Positions 42,738 to 50,685 of a stretch of 64,000 nt of DNA are shown piece after piece. The notes under the pieces are model-generated. The model searched no databases, had not been told where the DNA came from, and saw nothing but the letters and a program-made list of their open reading frames with translations. The DNA is from JAEUKA01 sp035328405. GTDB lineage: Bacteria > Myxococcota_A > Polyangia > Palsa-1104 > JAEUJZ01. The stretch spans positions 43,110-107,109 of the forward strand of contig DAOLIT010000005.1 in NCBI GenBank assembly GCA_035328405.1, in the 5' to 3' direction. The stretch's first letter is position 1; the number at the start of each line of letters is the position of its first letter. Both the position numbers and the translations under genes were made by a program.

Positions 42738-43778
42738 ATGTTCCCTCGGGGAATTACTTTTGACGACGTGCTTTTGGTGCCCGGCTACAACGGCATCCGC
42801 TCGCGCCAGTCGGTCACGACCGGCGTTGAGCTTACGGAAACCTTGCAAATCAAAATTCCGGTGATTTCGTCGAACATGGACACCATCACCGGCTGGCAAA
42901 TGGCCGCTGCGATGGCCAAACTCGGCGGGCTCGGCATTTTGCACCGCTTTATGTCCATCGAGCAGAACGTCGCCGATTACCGCCGCGCCAGTGAATCCGG
43001 TCCGGTCGGTGTGTGCGTCGGCGTCTCGGGCGATGCGATGGAGCGGGCCGAAGCCCTCGTGGCCGCAGGCGCGTGGATTCTGTGCGTCGATGTCGCGCAC
43101 GGCCACAGCAAGATGGTCAACCAAATGATTCGTCAGCTTCGCGACCGGTTCGGCGACAACCTTTGCATCATCGCAGGCAACGTCGCGACGTATGCCGGGG
43201 CCGATTATCTGTCCGCTGCCGGGGCCGATGTCATCAAGGTCGGCATTGGGCCTGGCTCTGTCTGCACCACCCGCATCAAAACCGGCTTCGGCGTCCCCCA
43301 ACTGTCCGCCATTTTGGACTGCCGCAAAGTCGATAGACCCCTTATCGCCGACGGCGGCATCCGTTCACCAGGCGACGCGGTAAAAGCCCTCGCTGCTGGC
43401 GCAACGTGCGTCATGCTCGGCGGCATGCTGTCCGGCACCGATGAAACCCCTGGGCAGCGCCTCGAACGCAAAAGGACCGACGGCACCACTTCGTTCGTCA
43501 AAGTTTTTCGCGGCATGGCCTCTCGGGAAGCCCAAGAGGATTTCATGGGTTCCATGGCCGACTGGAAAACCGCCGAGGGCGTCAGCACCGAGGTTCCCGC
43601 CAAAGGCAGCGTCAGCGAAGTCATCGCCGATGTCATGGGCGGTATCCGGTCCGGCATGACGTATTGCGGGGCCAAAGACCTCAAAGACCTGCAACGCAAA
43701 GCCCAATTCATGGAAGTCAGCCGAGCCGGCCAAGACGAAGGTCTCCCCCACGCCCTCCTCCGCTCCACCAACCGCTAA
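42738..43778 (+). CDS. IMP dehydrogenase/GMP reductase family enzyme without CBS domains
   Basis: 346 residues, the length of a GMP reductase and shorter than classic IMPDH (about 490) because the CBS pair is absent. The catalytic loop is GIGPGSVCTTRIKTGFGVPQ (Cys thioimidate) with Lys after Ile as in GMP reductases, but flanking segments (GITFDDVLLVPGYNGI, LGGMLSGTDETPGQ, VFRGMASREAQ, GGIRSGMTYCGA) are equally IMPDH-like. The reaction is thus either GMP to IMP or IMP to XMP, both NAD(P)-dependent; I lean to GMP reductase because of length. ATG 42738 follows the greB stop by three bases. Confidence 0.85.
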   Translation: MFPRGITFDDVLLVPGYNGIRSRQSVTTGVELTETLQIKIPVISSNMDTITGWQMAAAMAKLGGLGILHRFMSIEQNVADYRRASESGPVGVCVGVSGDAMERAEALVAAGAWILCVDVAHGHSKMVNQMIRQLRDRFGDNLCIIAGNVATYAGADYLSAAGADVIKVGIGPGSVCTTRIKTGFGVPQLSAILDCRKVDRPLIADGGIRSPGDAVKALAAGATCVMLGGMLSGTDETPGQRLERKRTDGTTSFVKVFRGMASREAQEDFMGSMADWKTAEGVSTEVPAKGSVSEVIADVMGGIRSGMTYCGAKDLKDLQRKAQFMEVSRAGQDEGLPHALLRSTNR

Positions 43779-45037
43779 AACGAAGCGACTGCGCCTGCCG
43801 TGAGGGTGTTTTGGGAGGTTTGGGTGATTTCGGGAGGGGCCATGGGGGTGCTTGCGGTGTTTTTGGCGAAGAAAACGGCACCATCGCTGTGGTCGTGGCG
43901 GTATTCCAAACGCAAAAGGAGTCCGGGCAAGACATCCATAGATACGGTGGCAGTCGCAGAAGACAACCAGCTCATGTCGGAAGGGGCAAAGAAAATCGGA
44001 AGGGGTTCCCCCGATGGCAACACCCCTTTGCGCTCCCAAAACACATCGCCTCGCGCGGCCAAGTGAAACACGGGAAGGACATGCACGCAGACATACGCCG
44101 CACCCGCAAGCCAAAAGGCCTTGTCGTCCGCGACAGGCTCGACGCCCGCGTTGCCGTGCAGTGCAAACTCAAACCGGGAGCTTGGCTGCACCGTCATCCA
44201 CAGATCGAACAAATGTCGCCAATCGCGCGAGGGTTGTGCGGGGGCGCGTTCGATTCCTGTGAAGTACAAAAAGGAAGCCGAAACGCTGCCTGATTTGTCA
44301 TAGGTGGTCTGGACGTACACGGATTTCTCGTCGTTCCCATCCACAACGGAATTCCAGCCGTTCACGACTCCCAACGTGAGCTTCCACGCCTTGAACAACC
44401 GTTGTTCTGCGCGCAAACCCGTGTGATAGAAGGGCAACTGGAAGAACAAATGGGACCGAGAGAAGTTCCAGTTGTCCTTCACAGCGAGGGTTTCGAGGCC
44501 AATGGGGGACAGAAAGACGCCGCCCTCGATGAGAAGCCCTCGGCCCACGGGAATGGTGTAGCCGACAAGGGCTTGCTGGACAAAACGCCACGTCGATGCG
44601 CCGCTCGAACCGACGGCGGAAGGCGACTGGCTGGCATCGCTTTCCGGTTCGGCCAAGTAGTAGGTGTTGGGGGTATGTCCGACTTGGAACGCAAGCCGCG
44701 CAGACAGCCCCGAGTGGTCATAGCGAGCGGACAGTACCGCGTTGGAAACAGTGAAACTGTTGTGCCGGGTGTCAAAGCCTCGGTAGTTCGTGATTCCCGA
44801 GGGCGGGCGGTTGGCGTTCCATTGGTAAAACAGCTCTGCGTACCCAGACACGGCAAGCTGACCTGCGTGGGTGGACAAAAGAACAGGGGGCGCAGAAGAC
44901 ACAGCGCTTTTTGCGGCGGGTTCTTGGCCCAGCGCGATCCGTTCGAGAGACAGACCAAGCTCTGCGTGAAACCCGATGCTCCCGCAGACACCCAGGACCA
45001 AACTCAGGCCCCGCAGTCTTAGGGCGTGTGCGGACAC
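43775..45037 (-). CDS. Outer membrane porin (BBP2-like)
   Basis: 420 residues. Signal-peptide-like N-terminus (LSLVLGVCGSIGFHA) is followed by many amphipathic strands, e.g. LAVSGYAELFYQWNANRPPS, GITNYRGFDTRHNSFTVSNA, and it ends in a Phe (AGAVASF), typical for Omp85-assembled barrels. The ELFYQWN and GFDTRHNSF words are characteristic of the beta-barrel porin-2 (BBP2) family. Probable passive channel. The 3' end overlaps the end of the convergent guanine-nucleotide enzyme gene by four bases, and the 5' end overlaps the upstream aminotransferase gene by 19 bases. Confidence 0.82.
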   Translation of the reverse strand: MSAHALRLRGLSLVLGVCGSIGFHAELGLSLERIALGQEPAAKSAVSSAPPVLLSTHAGQLAVSGYAELFYQWNANRPPSGITNYRGFDTRHNSFTVSNAVLSARYDHSGLSARLAFQVGHTPNTYYLAEPESDASQSPSAVGSSGASTWRFVQQALVGYTIPVGRGLLIEGGVFLSPIGLETLAVKDNWNFSRSHLFFQLPFYHTGLRAEQRLFKAWKLTLGVVNGWNSVVDGNDEKSVYVQTTYDKSGSVSASFLYFTGIERAPAQPSRDWRHLFDLWMTVQPSSRFEFALHGNAGVEPVADDKAFWLAGAAYVCVHVLPVFHLAARGDVFWERKGVLPSGEPLPIFFAPSDMSWLSSATATVSMDVLPGLLLRLEYRHDHSDGAVFFAKNTASTPMAPPEITQTSQNTLTAGAVASF

Positions 45038-46245
45038 AACATGTCCAGGCGCGCACCCAGGCGGGCCAAGCCTTCCCGCAACGAAGTCTGATTGGTCAGC
45101 AAACTGAGGACGATGTTCGGACCGTCAGCCAAATCGTAGAAGTAGCCTGGGTGGACGATGAGTTCTTCTTTGAGGAGCAGTTCCTTTAACCACTCGTCCT
45201 CGTCCATGATGTTGGGCAGTCGCAGAACGGCGGTAAAACCACCCTCGACCGAGGCCAGGGTGACGGGCGCGTGCTCGGCCCACTGCCGCAACATGCGATA
45301 GCTCTCTTGGATGCGCGAGAACATCCGCCCGAACAGTTCAGAGCGCATCGAAAACAGCGGGGGCGTGCCATGCTGCGTCGGCGCGGACACGGACAAAAAC
45401 ATGTCCGCGATGAGCTCCAGCCGGTTCTGCGCTTCGGTCCGCAGCGGCTCGGGTCCCAACACGACAATCCAGCCGAGCTTGATTTGCGGCATACCGAGGA
45501 CTTTGGAACACCCTGAAAGAATGAAACGCAGAAAGGGGGCGTCCTGAAAAGGGCTATCTAAGCCATCGGCTATCGAAAAGATCCGTCGGCCTTCCGCTGG
45601 ATAGGGGTCCTCCAGAACGTAGTCGTTTGCGACCTCATCAGAGATGAGCGGAATCTGCCTCACCGTCAGCAGATCGACCAGCCGTTCGCAATCCGTTTCC
45701 CGAAAGAAATTGCCGGTGGGACTGTTTGGACTGACCGCGACCACCGCTCGCGTATCGTCCGTCAGTGCTCCCGCGATTTCCTGGACGAAAATCTGATACC
45801 GATGGAGCCGCCGAATGGGATACGACGTGGACCGCACACCGGCCAAGTTGGCCAAGATAGACAGAAGCGGATATCCGGGCTCTGGGAAGAGCACGGTCTC
45901 TCCCGGATTGGCAAGCAGTTGAAAGAGCCACTGATACCCTTCACTGCTGCTCGAACACAGCACGATGTCCCGAGGGCGAACGTGGTAGCCGCGCTGTTCG
46001 TAGTAGGCCGCGATGGTTTGTCGCATGCCCAGATCGCCTTGAGGGGTCGGTGTATAGGTCAACGCTCGCGCGGACGAAAACGAGCGGAGCAGATCGGGCG
46101 AATGGACGAGCGGAAGCTGGCTAAGCGGATTCAGGTCAATCAAATTGATCGGCGAGATGTGGAGCGCCGCCGCCTGCTCTCGAAGCTGCGTGAAAGGGTT
46201 GGCCGGAGTGTCCCAAGGAAGCCGTGTGGAAAATCGTCGTTGCAC
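45019..46245 (-). CDS. PLP-dependent aminotransferase, class I/II
   Basis: 408 residues with the fold-type I pattern: substrate loop at PYP-like DLNPLSQLPLV, cofactor-binding CSSSSEGYQWLFQLLANPGE, AVVAVSPNSPTGNFF, LISDEVANDYV (Asp), and the Schiff-base Lys in LSGCSKVLGMPQIKLGWIV. C-terminal ASVEGGFTAVLRLPN and HPGYFYDL are consistent with class I/II aminotransferases such as alanine- or aromatic-type. Donor and acceptor are not readable. It is upstream of the porin gene with 19 bases of overlap. Confidence 0.88.
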   Translation of the reverse strand: MQRRFSTRLPWDTPANPFTQLREQAAALHISPINLIDLNPLSQLPLVHSPDLLRSFSSARALTYTPTPQGDLGMRQTIAAYYEQRGYHVRPRDIVLCSSSSEGYQWLFQLLANPGETVLFPEPGYPLLSILANLAGVRSTSYPIRRLHRYQIFVQEIAGALTDDTRAVVAVSPNSPTGNFFRETDCERLVDLLTVRQIPLISDEVANDYVLEDPYPAEGRRIFSIADGLDSPFQDAPFLRFILSGCSKVLGMPQIKLGWIVVLGPEPLRTEAQNRLELIADMFLSVSAPTQHGTPPLFSMRSELFGRMFSRIQESYRMLRQWAEHAPVTLASVEGGFTAVLRLPNIMDEDEWLKELLLKEELIVHPGYFYDLADGPNIVLSLLTNQTSLREGLARLGARLDMLCPHTP

Positions 46246-46547
46246 TGTCGGCTTGTATCACGCCAAAGAACCGTGTGCGAGTTCGACTTTGCTCAAGCTA
46301 GCCGATATCTGGAGCGTCTTCCGCAGCGTCCGATGTGAAAGGGGTCCGCAGCGTGCAATGGGGCCGTGCGATGCGTTGGTTTTGACGGCCTGAAAGGGCC
46401 TTGTGCCTTGGTGGGTTTTGTCGATAGATGTCTTGGGCGGTATGAAACGACCGCAAACTGTGTGACCTATTGGGCCCCTTATCAAAACCGTCTTCCGTCG
46501 CAACCCCGGCGGCACATCAAGTTCCCCGTCTTTCCGAAACGCCTGAA
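46246..46547. other. Divergent intergenic region between aminotransferase and uvrA
   Basis: 302 bases that should hold promoters in both directions. I find no clear -35/-10 pair or SOS-type palindrome. A small hairpin (GGCC-TGAAA-GGCC, near 46389-46402) has no T run. No convincing gene. Confidence 0.55.
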
Positions 46548-49460
46548 ATGATGGAGCAACCAAGGACTACTCCCGTCGCTGAACCAGAGGCGATCGTGGT
46601 CTGTGGCGCGGCAGAACACAACCTGAAGATCGACTCGCTTGAGGTTCCGAAAAAGCGTTTCGTGGTGTTTACGGGCGTCTCTGGATCGGGCAAGTCGTCG
46701 CTTGCTTTTGACACGATTTACGCGGAAGGCCAGCGACGGTACGTAGAGTCGTTGTCAGCGTATGCGCGGCAGTTTTTGGGACAGCTCGACAAACCGAAAT
46801 ACGAATCGCTGCGCGGCTTGTCTCCGACGATCGCAATCGAGCAAAAAACGGCGTCCTCGAATCCTCGCTCGACGGTGGGGACGGTAACGGAAATTTACGA
46901 TTTTTTGCGTGTCCTGTGGGCGCGTGTAGGCGTACAGCACTGTCCGTCGTGCAAAAGGCGCGTGTCTCCCACCTCGGCGGCAGAGATGGCCGAACGGATC
47001 TTGCGTTTTGCGAAAGGAACGCGGCTTCTGCTGCTGGCTCCCGTCGCTGAAGCGCGAAAAGGATCGCACACCGAAGCACTGGAAAAAGCCAGGAAACTGG
47101 GATACAGCCGGGCGCGAATCGATGGGGAAATCGTCCATTTGGATGAATTGCCCGCGCTGTCGAAAAAGCAAAAACACACGGTCCAGATTGTGACGGATCG
47201 GTTGGTTCTCGACGAGGAACCGGAAACCGCGCGGCGTTTGCTGGATTCGCTGGAAGCAACGCTGCGTTTTTCGGAAGGCCTTTTGCTGCTGCACCGAGCG
47301 GGCGGCGACTTACCCGATGGCGCAAGCGATGAACAATTGCTGTCGGAAAAACGGGCCTGTCCTACGTGCGATTTGGCGTTTCCTGAACTGTCTCCGCAGT
47401 CTTTTTCGTTCAATACTCCCGTCGGGATGTGTCCAGATTGCACCGGTTTGGGAACCCGGATGGAAATGGACCCGAATTTGGTGATTCCAGACCCCAAAAA
47501 GAGCATTCGGGGGGGCGCGATAGAACCGTGGGCCGCGTCGATGGAACGAGGCGACGGATTGGTCGTCAGCATCGTGCGCAGTCTGGCAGAGGAATTTGGG
47601 ATCGATTTGGACCTTCCGTGGCGAGATCTGTCGCGAAAACAACAACAACTGGTGCTGTACGGAGCGGGCGATCACCGCGTCGCTGTGAAATGGGAAAGCC
47701 GCAACTCGAGCGGTCAGTGGGCGATCCGTTTCGAGGGAATTTTGAACACGCTGATGCGACGGTACAAGCAAACGGTCAGTCAGCAAATGCGGGAGTACTA
47801 CGAAAAGTTTCTGTGTGAAAGCCACTGTCACACTTGCGGAGGGGCGCGGGTTCGTTCGGAGTCTCGATCGGTGTACCTGCTGTCTCCCGATGAGCCAAGT
47901 GGGGGAGAACCCCAATACAGCCTGCCGGAACTGGTGCGGATGACCGTAGGGGAAGCGGTGAATCTGTTTGAGACGCTGCATCTTGACGGAGAACGGGCTC
48001 TGATTGCGGCGGAATTGCTGAAGGAAATTCGGGCGCGTTTGGGCTTTTTGCGTAGTGTGGGACTCGACTATTTGACGCTGGAACGCTCGGCGGCCACGTT
48101 GTCAGGGGGTGAGGCGCAGCGGATTCGTTTGGCGTCACAACTGGGTTCGGAATTGTCGGGCGTGTTGTATGTCCTGGATGAACCGTCGATTGGCCTGCAC
48201 CAACGGGACAACCATCGTTTGATAGACACGCTGCGGCGTTTGCGAGACCAGGGAAATTCGGTGCTGGTCGTCGAGCATGATGCAGACACCATGCGAGCCG
48301 CAGATTGGATTGTGGATTTTGGTCCGGGGGCCGGTCGGTTTGGGGGTCAGGTGGTGTTTTCGGGGCCTCCGCACAAACTCCTCTCTGCCAAGGGCTCGCT
48401 GACAGGGGATTATCTGGCCGGGAGACGTTCGATCGACGTTCCGACACGTCGCCGTTCTCCGTCCGGTCATTTGGAAATTCGGGGAGCGCGGGCACACAAC
48501 CTCAAAGACATTTCCGTCAATCTCCCGCTTGGGATGTTCACGGTGATCACGGGCGTTTCAGGGGCGGGAAAATCGTCGCTCATCAACGGCATTTTGCGGC
48601 CCGCGCTCATGCGCGAATTGCACGGAAGCCGAGTCACCGTGGGAGACCACGATCGCATCACGGGTCTAGACCAAATCGACAAACTGATCGCGATTGATCA
48701 ACAGCCGATTGGGCGCACCCCTCGGTCGAATCCGGCGACGTACACCAAGGCCTTCGATCACATTCGGACGCTGTTTGCAGACCTGCCGGATGCGCGAACG
48801 TATGGGTATCAGCCGGGTCGGTTTTCGTTCAACGTAAAAGGCGGACGGTGCGAAGCGTGCGAGGGCGACGGGCTGAAGCGCGTCGAGATGCACTTTTTGG
48901 CGGATGTTTTTGTGCCCTGCGAGGTGTGCAAAGGTCGCAGGTACAACGACGCGACGCTGCGGGTTCGTTTCCACGGAAAAAGCATCGCGGATGTACTGGA
49001 TTTGCCGATTGTGGAGGCACGGGAGCTGTTCCTTCACCATCCGCAATTGCGACCGATTCTTCAGACGTTGTGCGATGTGGGTTTGGGATATTTGTCTCTG
49101 GGACAGTCTGCAACAACGCTCTCGGGGGGTGAGGCACAGCGCGTCAAATTGGCAAAGGAATTGTGCCGAAAGGAAACAGGGAGGACTCTGTATCTTTTGG
49201 ATGAACCGACGACCGGCCTGCATTTTGAAGACATCCGGCAACTGCTTTTCGTGGTTCAACGTTTGGTGGATGCGGGAAACACTGTGCTGGTCATTGAACA
49301 CAACCTGGATGTCATCAAATGCGCCGATTGGGTGATCGACTTGGGACCGGAAGGAGGCGAGCGGGGGGGTTACATCATCGCGGAAGGTCCTCCCGAGGCT
49401 GTTTCGGCCTGTTCAGCCAGTTTTACGGGCCAATTTTTGCGACCCCTTTTGCCATCATAG
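46548..49460 (+). CDS. uvrA: Excinuclease ABC subunit A
   Basis: 970 residues from MMEQPRTTPV; the longer frame upstream is not conserved. Two ABC ATPase modules: Walker A GVSGSGKSSLAFDTIYAEGQ and GVSGAGKSSLINGILRPALM; signature LSGGEAQRIRLASQL and LSGGEAQRVKLAKEL; Walker B VLDEPSIGLHQRDN and LLDEPTTGLHFEDI. Zinc-finger Cys pairs are visible in CPSCKRRVS, CPTCDLAFPEL, GMCPDCTGLG and CEACEGDGLK/CEVCKGRRYN. UvrA scans DNA for bulky lesions and loads UvrB. The N-terminal 25 residues before AIVVCGAAEHNLK are an extension. Confidence 0.96.
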   Translation: MMEQPRTTPVAEPEAIVVCGAAEHNLKIDSLEVPKKRFVVFTGVSGSGKSSLAFDTIYAEGQRRYVESLSAYARQFLGQLDKPKYESLRGLSPTIAIEQKTASSNPRSTVGTVTEIYDFLRVLWARVGVQHCPSCKRRVSPTSAAEMAERILRFAKGTRLLLLAPVAEARKGSHTEALEKARKLGYSRARIDGEIVHLDELPALSKKQKHTVQIVTDRLVLDEEPETARRLLDSLEATLRFSEGLLLLHRAGGDLPDGASDEQLLSEKRACPTCDLAFPELSPQSFSFNTPVGMCPDCTGLGTRMEMDPNLVIPDPKKSIRGGAIEPWAASMERGDGLVVSIVRSLAEEFGIDLDLPWRDLSRKQQQLVLYGAGDHRVAVKWESRNSSGQWAIRFEGILNTLMRRYKQTVSQQMREYYEKFLCESHCHTCGGARVRSESRSVYLLSPDEPSGGEPQYSLPELVRMTVGEAVNLFETLHLDGERALIAAELLKEIRARLGFLRSVGLDYLTLERSAATLSGGEAQRIRLASQLGSELSGVLYVLDEPSIGLHQRDNHRLIDTLRRLRDQGNSVLVVEHDADTMRAADWIVDFGPGAGRFGGQVVFSGPPHKLLSAKGSLTGDYLAGRRSIDVPTRRRSPSGHLEIRGARAHNLKDISVNLPLGMFTVITGVSGAGKSSLINGILRPALMRELHGSRVTVGDHDRITGLDQIDKLIAIDQQPIGRTPRSNPATYTKAFDHIRTLFADLPDARTYGYQPGRFSFNVKGGRCEACEGDGLKRVEMHFLADVFVPCEVCKGRRYNDATLRVRFHGKSIADVLDLPIVEARELFLHHPQLRPILQTLCDVGLGYLSLGQSATTLSGGEAQRVKLAKELCRKETGRTLYLLDEPTTGLHFEDIRQLLFVVQRLVDAGNTVLVIEHNLDVIKCADWVIDLGPEGGERGGYIIAEGPPEAVSACSASFTGQFLRPLLPS

Positions 49461-49518
49461 AGGTCGGTTTTGCAAAAGTTTGACTTCTGCATGATCTGTG
49501 GATGAAAGGAAGTGACCC

Positions 49519-50553
49519 GTGCATCTTGGGGTGATTGTAAATCCGCATGCCCAGCGCGTGCGGAGTCCTTCTTTCGTCGCAGAATTGGAATCGATCTGTC
49601 GAAGTGCGCCGCATCTTGTGTACACGTTTTGCGTGACGCACACACCCGAGGACCTCGACCGCGCGATGCGGGATTTTGAAAGCCTGGGAGTCGATGTGCT
49701 GGCACCATGCGGAGGGGACGGAACGATGAGTGCGACGCTGTCCTCGGCGTTTCGGACGTTTGGGAATGCGATTCCGTTGGTTTTGCCGCTTGCGGGAGGA
49801 ACGATGAACACGATCGCGCGGAATCTGGGCCATCGCGAACGTCCAGACGTGTTGCTCCAGCGATTTGTGAATCGGGTTGGGAAGCGAAAGGACATTGTGG
49901 AAACGGCAAGGGGAACTCTGTTTTTGCGAACAGAGGGGGAAGTTCCGTTTTGCCCGAAAACGCTGCGTCCTCGACGGGATGCCAAGAAGGCGACGCAGGA
50001 ACGTGTGGGCTTTTTGGCGAGCGCGGCAATGGGTGCGCGTTTTTTGGCAGCGTATTCGGCGTCCGACACGCGGGGTCTTTGGGCGGCGTCGTGGTTGGGG
50101 GTGCGAACGGTGGCGTCGTGTCTTGTGCCGGGAGGCGGTACGTTTGCGCGCTGGTTGTTTTCACCAATGGAGGCCAAACTCGTCGTCGATGGGGAAGGTA
50201 GACCGGAAACGAGTTATCGGTTGGTGCTTGCTTCGACGATTCCCGATGTGGGTCTGGGAATGAAAGTGCCGTGGCAAGCGGGCCGGAATCCCGATTCGTT
50301 TCACTTGGTCGCCTCGAGCCTGCCGATGCTCGAAAACGCAAAGCAGATCCCACGCATGCTCAAAGGAGAACCTCTCGTCGGAGAGCCGCACCTTGACCGA
50401 TTGGTCAAACAGGCTCGGCTCGACTTTCCCCACTCAGAGCCTCTGGTTCTGGACGGGGAACTGTTTTGCGCGGAAAACGCACTGCTCACCGTCGGACCAA
50501 AACTCAGGATTGTGGCACCTCAGGGACTCGAACCCCGAACCTTGCGCGTATGA
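49519..50553 (+). CDS. Diacylglycerol kinase family lipid kinase
   Basis: 344 residues. Catalytic-domain motifs: GVIVNPHAQRVRS (start of fold), APCGGDGTMSATLSSAF (GGDGT), and PLAGGTMNTIARNLGH (P-x-GT-x-N). The C-terminal beta-sandwich domain follows (MEAKLVVDGEGRPETSYRLV; LVLDGELFC). The family phosphorylates diacylglycerol, sphingosine or related lipids at the membrane. The last 13 codons (PQGLEPRTLRV) are read from the antisense strand of a tRNA-Met gene (50513-50586), and the stop codon itself lies in that tRNA. So the natural C-terminus is either this tail or the gene has lost its original end. Confidence 0.85.
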   Translation: MHLGVIVNPHAQRVRSPSFVAELESICRSAPHLVYTFCVTHTPEDLDRAMRDFESLGVDVLAPCGGDGTMSATLSSAFRTFGNAIPLVLPLAGGTMNTIARNLGHRERPDVLLQRFVNRVGKRKDIVETARGTLFLRTEGEVPFCPKTLRPRRDAKKATQERVGFLASAAMGARFLAAYSASDTRGLWAASWLGVRTVASCLVPGGGTFARWLFSPMEAKLVVDGEGRPETSYRLVLASTIPDVGLGMKVPWQAGRNPDSFHLVASSLPMLENAKQIPRMLKGEPLVGEPHLDRLVKQARLDFPHSEPLVLDGELFCAENALLTVGPKLRIVAPQGLEPRTLRV

Positions 50554-50586
50554 AGCGCCTGCTCTGACCAGTTGAGCTAAGGTGCC
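50513..50586 (-). tRNA. tRNA-Met (CAT), elongator
   Basis: 74 bases. Acceptor GGCACCT/AGGTGCC, D arm TAGCTCAACTGGTCAGAGCA, anticodon loop TTCATAC (anticodon CAT), T arm GGGGTTCGAGTCCC, discriminator A; CCA not encoded. The 1-72 pair is intact G-C, unlike the initiator at 27737. The TTCATAC loop resembles elongator Met. A tRNA-Ile2 (CAT modified by lysidine) cannot be excluded. The 3' end overlaps the lipid kinase gene in antisense. Confidence 0.92.
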
Positions 50587-50685
50587 AAGAGACGTAGAAG
50601 CTTCTATCAAAGCGGACTTCGTGGTGTCAACCGCTGTTCCGCATTTCTCGCAAATTCCGCAAGGAACCATCCATTTGGCGGGGCA

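Noticed and set aside
50513..50586. tRNA-Ile2 (CAT, lysidine-modified)
   Set aside because: The anticodon loop TTCATAC fits elongator Met better; not fully excluded without a tRNA-specific model search for lysidine determinants.
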